This document shows positions 5,433 to 13,511 of a stretch of 17,330 nucleotides of DNA, one piece after another. The notes under the pieces were generated by a model, which saw only the letters and a program-made list of their open reading frames with translations, was not told the origin of the DNA and did not search any database. The stretch's first letter is position 1, and every line of letters begins with the position of its first letter. This DNA is from Spirochaetae bacterium HGW-Spirochaetae-7. Lineage in GTDB: Bacteria > Spirochaetota > Spirochaetia > Treponematales > UBA12059. The DNA is taken from assembly GCA_002839245.1 (NCBI GenBank), contig PGXR01000030.1, forward strand, positions 1-17,330, written 5' to 3'. The translations under genes and the position numbers were made by a program.

Positions 5433-7214
5433 CTAGTCCGAACCCTTGTCGATGCCGAGCATGCGTTTGAGCTTGTCCAGGAGGCCTGGCTTGCGCGCCG
5501 GTTTCGATGAACGTGTCCCCTTGGCCGACCCGGCCTTCGGGGGCGGTCCCTGCCTGCCCGGCTGCTGCGGTCGCTGGCCTGCCTGCCTGTCGGGTCGCCT
5601 TTCGGGCTGCCTTTCCTGGCGCCTGCCCGGGAGCCCGGATTGCGTCCTCGCCCCCTCGGGAGCGCTTTGGCCCTGGCCGGCCGAGTACTTGTCCTTGTAG
5701 CGCTTCATGCGTTCGTCGGAGCTAACGGCGTATGGATCCCGGCCGCCCTGGGCTATCGGCCTGGCTTGCTCGGCAGGCTTGCCGGGCTTGCCGGGCTGCG
5801 GGCTGCGCGGCAACTTTCCGAGCCTGGCTTGTTCTGCCGCCATGTCCGAGTCGCGCGATACCGGCTGCATTTCGCCGTAGGGCCTGCGGCCCTGGCCGCG
5901 ATCGTCTCGCCCGCCTCGGGACGGCGCGCCGCGTGGAGCGCCGCGATCCTGGCCAGGGCGTCCGTGCCTGTCGCCGTGGCCGGTTCCGGCGTGCGACATG
6001 CCACTGCGTCCGCCCGTCCTGTCGCTGCCTGGCCTCGCCCGGTCGCGGGCATGGCCGAAACGGAGGCCCGAGCTCTTGTCGATGCCGAACAGCTCTTCGG
6101 AAACCGGGCATACGGGTATCTTCATCTCGATGTACTTTTCGATGGCCGGAAGCCCGTACACGAATTTCTCGCACGCAAGGGTGATGGCCTTGCCGGTCGC
6201 TCCGGCACGCGCCGTGCGTCCTATCCGGTGGATATACGACTCGGGTTCCATGGGAACGTCATAATTTACGACGAGGTCGAGGGCGTTGACGTCGAGGCCG
6301 CGGGCGGCCACGTCGGTCGCGACGAGTATCGCCAGGTTGCCGGCCTTGAGCCGCTCTATCACCTGGAGGCGCTTGGCCTGCGGCAGGTCGCCCATGATGT
6401 ATTCGCACTCGAAGCCGTTGATCCCGAGCCGTCTGGAGACCTCTTCGGCCATGAACTTCTGGTTGCAGAATATAAGGGCGCTCGCGGGCCTGTCCCGTGC
6501 CAGGAGGCCAAGGAGCACGCGGAACTTCTCGTCGGAGCCCACGTGGTACAGCTCTTGCTGGACCAGGTCGACGGTGACCGTCTCGGCGTCTATGACAATT
6601 TCCTTGGGCTCGTCCATGTATTCCCAGGCGAGGTTCTTGATGCGGAAGTTGAGCGTGGCGGAGAACAGGAAGGTCTGGCGCTCCTTCGGCGGCGGCAGGT
6701 AGCGCAGCAGCTTGCGCAGGTCGTCTATGAAGCCCATGTCGAACATCCTGTCGGCCTCGTCGACCACGAGGAATCCGACGTCGCGCAACAGCATCTTGCC
6801 TTGCTCTATCAGGTCGATGATGCGGCCCGGCGTGCCGATGATCATCTGGACGTTGTCGCGGAGCATGTCGAATTGCGGGCCGTACGCGACGCCGCCGTAG
6901 AAGCAACCCATCCGTATCGGCAGGTGCTTGCCCAGCTTTTCCGCCTCCGCCTCTATCTGTACGGCCAGCTCCCTGGTAGGCGCGAGGATGAGCACCTTGC
7001 GGTGCCTGCTGGCGTCGTCTTTCATGATTCTCTGGAAGATTGAAATGAGGAAGGCGGCGGTCTTGCCCGTGCCGGTCTGCGACTGGGCGTAGATGTCCTC
7101 GCCGATGAACGCGTGCGGGAATACCGCCGCCTGTACCGGCATGCACGTGACATAGCCCGCGTCGATGACGCCCTTGGCCAGGTCGGGATGCATGTCTAGT
7201 TCTGAATAGTCCAT
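5433..7214 (-). CDS. DEAD-box RNA helicase with long basic tail
   Basis: The 593-residue protein carries all the standard motifs. The Q motif region is MPVQ (25-28), motif I AQSQTGTGKT (43-52), Ia PTREL, Ib TPGR, II DEAD (152-155), III SAT (185-187), IV LIFCNQ, V ATDVAARGLDV (299-309) and VI HRIGRTARAG (329-338). The helicase core ends near residue 380 with ELFGIDKSSGLRFG. It would unwind short RNA duplexes in ribosome assembly or RNA decay. A tail of about 200 residues follows, rich in G, R, P and Q with several RG/RGG-like clusters, and closes with a predicted amphipathic GLLDKLKRMLGIDKG. The assignment to DEAD-box is certain; RhlE, RhlB or DeaD orthology cannot be decided. ATG at 7214 begins the conserved N-terminus. 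The gap of 53 bp after srkA could hold a promoter, but none is convincing. Confidence 0.94.
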   Translation of the reverse strand: MDYSELDMHPDLAKGVIDAGYVTCMPVQAAVFPHAFIGEDIYAQSQTGTGKTAAFLISIFQRIMKDDASRHRKVLILAPTRELAVQIEAEAEKLGKHLPIRMGCFYGGVAYGPQFDMLRDNVQMIIGTPGRIIDLIEQGKMLLRDVGFLVVDEADRMFDMGFIDDLRKLLRYLPPPKERQTFLFSATLNFRIKNLAWEYMDEPKEIVIDAETVTVDLVQQELYHVGSDEKFRVLLGLLARDRPASALIFCNQKFMAEEVSRRLGINGFECEYIMGDLPQAKRLQVIERLKAGNLAILVATDVAARGLDVNALDLVVNYDVPMEPESYIHRIGRTARAGATGKAITLACEKFVYGLPAIEKYIEMKIPVCPVSEELFGIDKSSGLRFGHARDRARPGSDRTGGRSGMSHAGTGHGDRHGRPGQDRGAPRGAPSRGGRDDRGQGRRPYGEMQPVSRDSDMAAEQARLGKLPRSPQPGKPGKPAEQARPIAQGGRDPYAVSSDERMKRYKDKYSAGQGQSAPEGARTQSGLPGRRQERQPERRPDRQAGQRPQQPGRQGPPPKAGSAKGTRSSKPARKPGLLDKLKRMLGIDKGSD

Positions 7215-7267
7215 TCGTTACACTCGATCCTACAATAAAGTACGTCTAGGATACACTTTAAGCGCCC

Positions 7268-8272
7268 CTATGTTAAGTGCTCTTCTATCCTTTCTATCTG
7301 GTCGGCCAGGTCGATGGCCTCCCGCATCCAGAAATCCTTGCTCCCCCAGCCTTCGAAGCGTGCCATGAAACCGCGGTCCGATCGTTGGCGGGCCTGCCAG
7401 GAGACGAAATGTATCATCCGGAGGAGGCGCAGCGGCTCGACGAGCGACAGGCTAGAGCGGTCGAAGGGCATGAAGGCCTCGTAGCCCTCGACTATCAGGG
7501 CAAGCTCGCGGCGGCATTCCGAAGCCGGGCCGGGCAGGAGGAGCCACAGGTCCTGGACCGCAGGCCCCGTCGCCGCATCGTCGAAGTCTATCGCCAGGAG
7601 GCCCGCGTCCACGCGGTCGAGCACGTTGCCGCGGTGGAAGTCGCCATGCAGGCGTATCGGGGCGGCCCCCGCCCGTACGAGCGCCTCGTCGACCAGCGCG
7701 CAGGCCCGCTCGAGGAGCGGACGGAGCCTTGGCTCGGCGTCGGGGTGGACGGCTCCGCCGGCGAGGATCTCGTCGGCATAGCTGCCCGCAAGGCCGGGCT
7801 CGACGCGCACCCGGGTGCGGAATGGCCCGGCCGAACCTACGGCGTGTATGCGTCCGGCGAGCGCCCCGAGCCGTAGCCAGTCCTCCTCGCGCTCGGCGTC
7901 GAAAAGCCTGCCGCCGCGCTTGGGGAAGAGGGCGAAGGGGAAGACGGTCTCGCGCCCGTCCCCTTCCACCGCAAGCTCGGGCAACGTGTTTCCTTCCAGG
8001 TCGGGAAGAGGCGCGACCACGGGTATTTCCGCGGCGGCGAGCTGTGCGACGAAGGCGTGTTCCTCGAGTATGGCTTCCGCCTTCCACCGCCTGGGCCGGT
8101 AGAATTTGGCGACGTACTCGATGCCCACGTCGACCTTCAGCCCGTAGACCCTGTTGGCGTAGCTGGGGTAGGCAAAGAACGAACCGTCGGGTTCGATGCC
8201 GAAAGCTTCGCCTATGGCTGACAAGGCGAGGTCGGGAGAAAGGTCGTCGTACGCCGGCGCGGGTAGGTTCAT
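7268..8272 (-). CDS. srkA: Stress response Ser/Thr kinase SrkA (YihE/RdoA)
   Basis: The 334-residue protein matches SrkA in length (E. coli 328) and in signatures. It has VAKFYRP with the ATP-contacting lysine near residue 56, HGDFHRGNVLD with catalytic D211 and N216, IDFDDAATGPAVQDLW with the metal-binding Asp at about 229, and the SrkA-specific WQARQRSDRGFMARFEGW close to the C-terminus. The fold is that of the APH/choline-kinase superfamily. SrkA in E. coli phosphorylates proteins and protects against stress-induced, MazEF-linked death. ATG at 8272 gives the family N-terminus; the frame runs open to 8398, but the extra 42 residues overlap the uup promoter and look non-coding. Divergent from uup. 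A TACCTT box lies 7 nt before the ATG. Confidence 0.9.
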   Translation of the reverse strand: MNLPAPAYDDLSPDLALSAIGEAFGIEPDGSFFAYPSYANRVYGLKVDVGIEYVAKFYRPRRWKAEAILEEHAFVAQLAAAEIPVVAPLPDLEGNTLPELAVEGDGRETVFPFALFPKRGGRLFDAEREEDWLRLGALAGRIHAVGSAGPFRTRVRVEPGLAGSYADEILAGGAVHPDAEPRLRPLLERACALVDEALVRAGAAPIRLHGDFHRGNVLDRVDAGLLAIDFDDAATGPAVQDLWLLLPGPASECRRELALIVEGYEAFMPFDRSSLSLVEPLRLLRMIHFVSWQARQRSDRGFMARFEGWGSKDFWMREAIDLADQIERIEEHLT

Positions 8273-8279
8273 GGCTTCC

Positions 8280-8308
8280 AAGGTACTGGTTCGCGACTCC
8301 GGCAGCAA
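8280..8308 (-). promoter_or_regulatory. Possible srkA promoter
   Basis: Minus-strand TTGCTG (8308-8303), a 17-nt spacer and TACCTT (8285-8280) lie only 7 nt before the srkA ATG. The spacing is ideal and the hexamers moderate. Transcription from here would start within about one base of the start codon, making the GGAAG in front of ATG irrelevant as a ribosome binding site. Confidence 0.4.
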
Positions 8309-8350
8309 GCTCGCTCCTGTGCGCCTTCCAGGCACGCGTGGAGGACGACC

Positions 8351-8380
8351 TTGCCCGACGCTGCCTTTCGCGGCTATAGT
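8351..8380 (+). promoter_or_regulatory. Promoter of uup
   Basis: TTGCCC (8351-8356), an 18-nt spacer and TATAGT (8375-8380) precede the uup ATG at 8391 by 10 nt. The expected start point would leave a leader of only about 3-4 nt, and no Shine-Dalgarno sequence is present. TATAGT is one mismatch from the consensus -10. Confidence 0.5.
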
Positions 8381-8390
8381 CCGGGTGCAC

Positions 8391-10295
8391 ATGAACATAG
8401 TATCCCTCTACGGCGTCTCGAAGACGCTCATCGGCACCCCGCTTTTCAAGGATGTCTCGCTCGGCATCGAGGAAGGCGAACATATAGGGCTCGTCGGCCG
8501 CAACGGCGCAGGGAAGTCCACTTTCCTCAGGGTGCTGTCAGGAACCCTCGAGACCGACGACGGCACCATCGCGCGCAAGCGCGGATTGCGCATCTCGGTG
8601 CTGCCGCAACAGCCGGTAGCGTCGCCCGGGGCGACGCTGGCGGAATTCCTCCACGAGGGCGATTCGCCGCTGGCCAGCCTCGTGCGCGACTACGAGGCGG
8701 CCGTGTCCGACGCCGGGGGCGGAGCCGCCGGGCACCGAAAGGCCGACGCGCTGCACGCGAGGATGGAGGCCGAGGGCGGTTTCCTCCTCGAGCGCCATTA
8801 CGCGTCGCTGTGCTCAGAGTTCGGCCTGCCCGACATTGGCGCCGGCATGGACGGCATGTCGGGCGGAATGGTAAAGAAGGCCGCGCTCGCCCGTTGCCTA
8901 GCCGATGCCGCCGAGCTGGTGCTGCTCGACGAGCCGACGAACCACCTGGACCTGGAAGCCATCGAACTGCTCGAGAAGAGGCTGTCGACGGCGGCTTTCG
9001 CCTTCGTCGTCGTCACCCATGACCGCGCCTTCCTGGACGGGGTCGCCGGCCGCATTCTCGAGGTAGACCGGTCGGCGGTCTACTCGTACCCCGGCGACTA
9101 CTCTGCCTTCGTCGAGATGAAGCGAGAACGCTGGAATTCCCTCGAGAAAGCCGATTCCCGGCGGGAGGCCATACTCAAGATAGAGATGAAGTGGCTGATG
9201 CGCGGAGCCAGGGCCAGGGCCACCAAGAGCGAACGGCGCAAGGACGTGATAAAAGACATGCAGGCCGCGGCGCTCGAGCGCCCGACGGCGATGGGCGCCT
9301 TTTCCTCCCAGTCCAGGCGGCTGGGCAAGCGCATACTCGAGCTCGAAGGCGCCGCCAAGCGCTACGACGGCAGGCTCGTCTTCGAACCGTTCACCTACGA
9401 ATTCGGCAAGGGCGACCGCATCGGCGTCGTCGGTCCCAACGGCTCGGGCAAGACGACCCTCCTGGGCTTGATCGCGGGCACGATACAGCCCGACGAAGGC
9501 CGGGTCGAGCGGGGAGCCAACACCGTCTGCTCGTACTACGGCCAGACCGCCGGCGGGCTGCCCATGGACATGAGGATGCTGGATTTCATCCAGCTCCACG
9601 CCGGTCTTACCGAGCTTGGCGACGGGACGGTGCTCGACCCGGAACGCCTTCTCGAACGCTTCCTCTTCGACCGCTCGATGCACGACCAGCGCCTGTCCAC
9701 GCTCTCCGGCGGCGAGCTCAGGCGGCTGCAGCTAGTGTCGGTTCTGGCCGAGCACCCCAACCTGCTGATACTGGACGAACCGACCAACGACCTGGACATC
9801 GAGACCATAGAGCTGCTCGAGGACTATATCGATGGCTTCGACGGCTGCGTGATAGTCGTGTCGCACGACCGCGCCTTCCTCGACGGCGTCACGTCTATGA
9901 CCATAGCCATCGACGGCGCGGGCCTCGCCGTACTCTTCCCCGGCTCGTACGGCGCGTATCGCGAGAGCCTTGACGCCGCGGTGGCGGCCGATATGGCGGA
10001 GGTGGCGGAAGCCGGGAGAGCCGGCCGCCAGGACAGGGGCGCCGCGGGACAGGCTGAATCCCGGACGCAGGAACGGCCCAGGAAGGCCAGCTTCGCCGAC
10101 AGGAAGGAATATGAGGGCATCCTCGACGAGATCCAGTCGCTCGAGGACGAGAAATCGAGGCTCGAGTCTCTCTTCGCTTCCGGAGTCACGGGCGCCGACC
10201 TGGAACTCTCCTCGCGGCGTTATGCCGAGCTCTGTCCCCTGATCGAGGCCCGCACGGCCCGGTGGGAAGAGCTGGCAACCTTGATCGACGACTAG
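8391..10295 (+). CDS. uup: ABC-F ATPase, Uup subfamily
   Basis: The 634-residue protein has two ABC ATPase domains and no membrane segments. Domain 1 has Walker A GRNGAGKST (36-44), signature SGGMVKKAALARCL and Walker B LVLLDEPTNHLD. Domain 2 has Walker A GPNGSGKTT (348-356), signature LSGGELRRLQLV and Walker B LLILDEPTNDLD. A charged linker (about 245-300, RERWNSLEK to ERRKDVIKDM) joins them. The C-terminal region from about 560 is a helical, coiled-coil-like domain (EYEGILDEIQSLEDEKSRLE), which distinguishes Uup from EttA and the resistance ABC-F proteins. Uup acts at ribosomes and/or branched DNA and limits transposon precise excision in E. coli. ATG at 8391 starts the ABC core; the open frame back to 8196 overlaps srkA and is not coding. 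In domain 1 Met replaces the usual polar residue after SGG. Confidence 0.9.
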   Translation: MNIVSLYGVSKTLIGTPLFKDVSLGIEEGEHIGLVGRNGAGKSTFLRVLSGTLETDDGTIARKRGLRISVLPQQPVASPGATLAEFLHEGDSPLASLVRDYEAAVSDAGGGAAGHRKADALHARMEAEGGFLLERHYASLCSEFGLPDIGAGMDGMSGGMVKKAALARCLADAAELVLLDEPTNHLDLEAIELLEKRLSTAAFAFVVVTHDRAFLDGVAGRILEVDRSAVYSYPGDYSAFVEMKRERWNSLEKADSRREAILKIEMKWLMRGARARATKSERRKDVIKDMQAAALERPTAMGAFSSQSRRLGKRILELEGAAKRYDGRLVFEPFTYEFGKGDRIGVVGPNGSGKTTLLGLIAGTIQPDEGRVERGANTVCSYYGQTAGGLPMDMRMLDFIQLHAGLTELGDGTVLDPERLLERFLFDRSMHDQRLSTLSGGELRRLQLVSVLAEHPNLLILDEPTNDLDIETIELLEDYIDGFDGCVIVVSHDRAFLDGVTSMTIAIDGAGLAVLFPGSYGAYRESLDAAVAADMAEVAEAGRAGRQDRGAAGQAESRTQERPRKASFADRKEYEGILDEIQSLEDEKSRLESLFASGVTGADLELSSRRYAELCPLIEARTARWEELATLIDD

Positions 10296-10330
10296 TGCCG
10301 GGTTTCCCGCCCGACAACAAAGGAGTATCA

Positions 10331-10543
10331 ATGCCCGACATCGATGGACGCCTCGACCGGCTCGAGGCCAAGTTCGCCTACATCGAGAAAGCCACCGAAG
10401 ACCTGGACGGGCTAGTGCTCGAGTACGGCCGCCGCACGGAGCGTCTCGAGGCGATGATGCAGGCCATGGTCCGGAGGATTTCCGAGATGGCGGCTACCGA
10501 AACGCCGGACATGCCAGAGCGCGAAAGACCACCGCACTACTGA
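10331..10543 (+). CDS. slyX: SlyX family protein
   Basis: The 70-residue protein starts MPDIDGRLDRLEAKFAYIEK and ends RPPHY. Nearly all of it is a predicted coiled coil of heptads rich in L, E and R, and the PPHY terminus is the SlyX hallmark. SlyX is a small conserved protein of unknown function, named for its position near slyD in E. coli. ATG at 10331 is supported by a very good AAAGGAG at a spacing of 6 nt; the open frame to 10262 overlaps uup. It follows uup by 35 bp with no terminator between, so the two are probably co-transcribed. Its stop codon touches the A tract that, on the other strand, is the T tail of the tldE terminator. Confidence 0.85.
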   Translation: MPDIDGRLDRLEAKFAYIEKATEDLDGLVLEYGRRTERLEAMMQAMVRRISEMAATETPDMPERERPPHY

Positions 10544-10587
10544 AAAAAAAATGAGGTGCCGTCCGGGAACAATTCCCGGGCAGCACC
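10543..10587 (-). terminator. Rho-independent terminator of tldD-tldE, convergent with slyX
   Basis: Outer arms GGTGC (10555-10559) and GCACC (10583-10587) pair, and inner arms TCCGGGAA (10562-10569) and TTCCCGGG (10573-10580) continue the stem with one G-T pair around a 3-nt loop. On the minus strand the hairpin is followed within 3 nt by nine T residues (10551-10543). Read from slyX there is no T tract after the hairpin, so its main direction is for tldE. Confidence 0.8.
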
Positions 10588-10593
10588 CCGGTA

Positions 10594-11928
10594 TCAGAGG
10601 GTAAAGGACAGGCCGTCCACGAGGATGCCGGGCAGCAGGCTACCGCCCACCTGCCTGCGCTCGTAGGTCATGGACTCGACGAGCAGGTGGCGCTCCCTGG
10701 TGACCGCCTCGAGCTTGGCGCCGAGCATGTTGTACAGCGACTCGTCCCAGCGCATGTCCTTGATCGGGCCTATGATCTTGCCGTCCTCGACCCAGAGGCA
10801 CGCGAACCGGGTCATGCCCGTGACTCGGGCCGACTGGACGTCGCTCCAGTTGAGGTAGTGGAAGTTGGAGACGTAGACGCCCGTGCCCAGCGCCGCCAGG
10901 GCGTCCGCCTCGGGGAGGTCGCCGGCTTCGATGGCGACTGACCTCAGTTCCTCGTCGTCGCCGGCGCCGTTGGCCGCGATGCCGTACTGCCTGGCCGTCC
11001 GCGAGCTGACGATGGTGTTTTCAAGCCTTCCCTTCGAGACTACGACAAGCCGCTCGGGCGCCAGCTCGCCGTCGTCGTTGAAGGCCGGCTGGACTCCCAG
11101 CGAGAAGTCCTGGCTCAGGCTGAACTTCGGCGACATGGCCTCGCGGCCTTCGCGCATCGCGATGTAGGCGCTCTCGCCCTGCCGCAAGCCGCGCTCGCCG
11201 AAGCCGTTCCAAGAAAAGAAGGTGACCACCTCGTTGAGCGCGTCGGCGGTGATGAAGGCGCGGTACTTGCCCGGTGACAGGACTTTTTCCGTCCCGCCCA
11301 GGTTCTGGAGCGAGCGCCTGGTCGATTCCAGCCGGGCCGCATAGTCGGCGTCGCTCCAGTCGCGGCCGGCGTACGACGACTTGACGGCCCTGCCATTCGG
11401 CAACCATGCAGAGTAGTCGACCAGGAACGTCTCCGTCTGGAACCAGTGCCTGGCGCCGGCGGAGTTGGCCGCCGCGCGGCAGATGAGCCCCTGCGAATAC
11501 AGCCCTGTAAAATCCATACCGGTCGCCGGCCCGAGCACCCGCGCCGGAATTTCGCCTTCGGGAACGAGGGCGCCGGAGTAGCGCGCGTCGGACGAGCCGG
11601 CCGCCTCTGGAACCGCCTGGTATGGATCGTCGGGCAGGAGCCGCATGAGCGCGCGCGCCTGGCCTATCGCCTCGGCGACCAGTTCGTCGTCGACGGTTCC
11701 GTCTCCGGAAAGCGCCAGCTGGACCTGGTACGTCTTGGCGCCATTCCACAGCTTGATGCCTAGATCTGCCTGTTCGACGGTGCCCGACTGACGAACCCTG
11801 CCGCCGTTGAAGCGCGTGTAGGAGCTCAGCTCGGCCTGGTAGTTGATGGCCGCCCGTTCTCCCCTCAGGAGCTCGCCGAACGCCCTGAGGGTCACGGCGT
11901 CGAAACGGGCCTTGAAATCGTTGGTCAT
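10594..11928 (-). CDS. pmbA: TldE/PmbA subunit of the TldD-TldE metalloprotease
   Basis: The 444-residue protein is homologous in layout to TldD but lacks an HExxxH motif, as expected for the non-catalytic partner TldE (PmbA). Recognisable segments include the N-terminal YQAELSSYTRFNGGRVRQSG (a strand with a conserved aromatic and Asn), LSPGKYRAFITADALNEVV in the middle, and GTGVYVSNFHYLNWSD with VTGMTRFACLWVEDGKI near the C-terminus. TldD and TldE form a heterodimer that degrades unstructured peptides through a narrow channel; in E. coli this matures microcin B17 and removes CcdA. ATG at 11928 has GGAGG at 6 nt and shares ATGA with the tldD stop. The open frame continues to 12321, but that part is inside tldD and is not coding. 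It ends just before a strong terminator. Confidence 0.88.
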   Translation of the reverse strand: MTNDFKARFDAVTLRAFGELLRGERAAINYQAELSSYTRFNGGRVRQSGTVEQADLGIKLWNGAKTYQVQLALSGDGTVDDELVAEAIGQARALMRLLPDDPYQAVPEAAGSSDARYSGALVPEGEIPARVLGPATGMDFTGLYSQGLICRAAANSAGARHWFQTETFLVDYSAWLPNGRAVKSSYAGRDWSDADYAARLESTRRSLQNLGGTEKVLSPGKYRAFITADALNEVVTFFSWNGFGERGLRQGESAYIAMREGREAMSPKFSLSQDFSLGVQPAFNDDGELAPERLVVVSKGRLENTIVSSRTARQYGIAANGAGDDEELRSVAIEAGDLPEADALAALGTGVYVSNFHYLNWSDVQSARVTGMTRFACLWVEDGKIIGPIKDMRWDESLYNMLGAKLEAVTRERHLLVESMTYERRQVGGSLLPGILVDGLSFTL

Positions 11929-13370
11929 TTGCCGCCTCCGAATACCTCGACGTCGTCGAACGCGCAGACGGGGCTGGCGTGGCCGACGAAAATCACCTGG
12001 TTGGGTTCCCCCTTGCCGCAGTTGGGCGTGCCGAAGGCCGCGAACGTGCCTGCGTCGCCGACGGCGGAAAGGTTGCGCCAGAACGTGCTTGAAACGCCGC
12101 GGTAATTCGGGTCGCGGACGGTTTTCGTCAGCTTGCCGTTTTCTATCAGCGTTCCGTACTCGCAGCCGAACTGGAACTTGTTCCGGTAGTCGTCTATCGA
12201 CCACGAGCGGTTGGTCCTCATGAGTATGCCCTTCTCTATCGACCCTACGATGTCCTCGATGGAGCTGGAGCCGGGTTCGAGGTTCAGGTTGGCCATCCTG
12301 TCCATAGGCGGCCTGTTCCACGAGGTGGCCCGCTCGTTGGCGACGCCGGGAACGCCCGACCGCGCCTGGCTCTCCAGGCTTCCGAGGCCGCGGACGAGTA
12401 CGCCCTTCTCGATGATCAGCTGCTTGACGGCCAGGTTGCCTGTCTCGTCGGCGCCGTAGGACGCCAGTTCCCCCGCGATCGTCGGGTCGAAGCTGATGTT
12501 CATCAATTTGGAGCCGTACTGCAAGGATCCGAAATCGGACAGCTTGACGAAACTCGATCCGGCGTAATTCCGCTCGTCGCCGAGTATGCGGTCAAGCTCG
12601 AGGGGATGCCCGACGCTTTCGTGTATCTGCAGCATCATCTGGTCGGGCGTCAGGACGAGGGTCCGCCTGTCGCTGGGGCAGGTGGGGGCTCCGAGGAGCT
12701 CGACCGCCTCCTGCCCCGTGCGCCTGGCGTCGGCCAGCAGGGTTTCGACGTCGAGGAGCTCCCAGCCTCCCTGGCGGGTCAGCCCGCGGGGGCCATTGGC
12801 GGTCCGCAGCTGCACGACGTCGCCCCTGCGCGCGACGGCCTGGAGGCTCGTTCCCAGGTAGTGGATCGACTGTTCTATGTCGGCTCCGTTGGTCGAGACT
12901 ATCTCGTAGTCGTAGCGGCCCGCTTCGACGAGCGAGCTGGTCTGGATGACCTCGTCGGATGCCTTCAGCGCCCCGCATGCGTCGATCAGGAACGAGAACA
13001 CGCCGTCGGGCGCGACGGGCGACTTGCGCGTCCGCTGCGTTTCCCATGCCAGCTTGGTCGCGGGCCTGACCGACAGGTCGAAATGGTGCACGCCTCGTCC
13101 GGCAGCGGCCTTGGCGCAGGCCAAGGCAGAAACGGCGGCTCTCGCGACGCTTGCCGTGGAAAGGTCGGGTGTGGCCGCGTAGGCGAATCGTCCGTCGAAC
13201 AGTACTTCAACCATTACTCCGTCGTCGATACCGCCTATCGCCTGGTCGAAGGCTCCGTCCCTCGCCGAGTAGCAGGCGGCGCTCGTCCGCCGGCGCCTGA
13301 GCCCGACCCAGGAAGCTTCCGCGGCCGCGGCGCTTGCCGCATCGAGGAGCCTGCGCAAATCATTTCGCAT
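11925..13370 (-). CDS. tldD: TldD, catalytic subunit of the TldD-TldE metalloprotease
   Basis: The 481-residue protein carries the zinc motif HESVGH (250-255) in MLQIHESVGHPLELDRILG, and the conserved late cysteine C451 in GTPNCGKGEPNQ that supplies another zinc ligand. Other TldD features are the ADETGNLAVKQLIIEKGVLV segment and NRPPMDRMANLNLEPG. Length fits the family (about 480). It forms a heterodimeric peptidase with the product of the overlapping downstream gene. ATG at 13370 has GGAGAG about 6 nt upstream. The gene has its own well-formed promoter with an embedded palindrome, so the pair is probably under specific transcriptional control. No substrate peptide gene is recognisable nearby. 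Confidence 0.92.
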   Translation of the reverse strand: MRNDLRRLLDAASAAAAEASWVGLRRRRTSAACYSARDGAFDQAIGGIDDGVMVEVLFDGRFAYAATPDLSTASVARAAVSALACAKAAAGRGVHHFDLSVRPATKLAWETQRTRKSPVAPDGVFSFLIDACGALKASDEVIQTSSLVEAGRYDYEIVSTNGADIEQSIHYLGTSLQAVARRGDVVQLRTANGPRGLTRQGGWELLDVETLLADARRTGQEAVELLGAPTCPSDRRTLVLTPDQMMLQIHESVGHPLELDRILGDERNYAGSSFVKLSDFGSLQYGSKLMNISFDPTIAGELASYGADETGNLAVKQLIIEKGVLVRGLGSLESQARSGVPGVANERATSWNRPPMDRMANLNLEPGSSSIEDIVGSIEKGILMRTNRSWSIDDYRNKFQFGCEYGTLIENGKLTKTVRDPNYRGVSSTFWRNLSAVGDAGTFAAFGTPNCGKGEPNQVIFVGHASPVCAFDDVEVFGGGK

Positions 13371-13402
13371 ATATGCTCTCCTTGAAATTTTCCATTTTAA
13401 GG

Positions 13403-13432
13403 ATTGTAACGTTCAACTAAGTTGAACGTCAA
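13403..13432 (-). promoter_or_regulatory. tldD promoter with palindromic operator in the spacer
   Basis: Minus-strand TTGACG (13432-13427), an 18-nt spacer and TACAAT (13408-13403) form a near-consensus promoter about 33 nt upstream of the tldD start. The spacer is filled by a perfect palindrome: arms ACGTTCAACT (13409-13418) and AGTTGAACGT (13420-13429) around a single A. The palindrome abuts the -10 and runs into the -35, so a bound dimeric repressor would exclude RNA polymerase. A further AAGTTG half-site lies at 13431-13435, partly inside the -35. Confidence 0.75.
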
Positions 13433-13490
13433 GTTGCGAAATCATGCCGACCGTGGGGGCCACTTGCGGCAGTCGCCTGTCTCTTGAGAA

Positions 13491-13505
13491 ACGCTCTGGA
13501 GAGCG
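13491..13505 (-). terminator. Weak possible terminator of the diguanylate cyclase gene
   Basis: CGCTC (13492-13496) and GAGCG (13501-13505) pair around a 4-nt loop, just beyond the diguanylate cyclase stop. On the minus strand the hairpin is followed by TTTCTC, a poor T tract. Efficiency is doubtful. Confidence 0.3.
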
Positions 13506-13511
13506 GGAGTA

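Noticed and set aside
5640..7043. 467-codon open frame on the plus strand
   Set aside because: It lies antisense to the helicase gene, whose motifs are complete. The product has no recognisable family pattern and is typical of high-GC shadow frames.
7215..7267. Promoter in the srkA-helicase gap
   Set aside because: A TAGGAT box lies 12 nt before the helicase ATG, but no -35-like hexamer occurs at 16-18 nt from it. Read-through from srkA is as likely.
8196..8390. 65-codon N-terminal extension of uup
   Set aside because: It overlaps the divergent srkA start and the uup promoter, and the ABC-F core begins at the 8391 ATG.
11929..12321. N-terminal extension of the tldE frame by 131 codons
   Set aside because: This part lies within tldD and has arginine-rich shadow composition. 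The ATG at 11928 has a good ribosome binding site and the family N-terminus.
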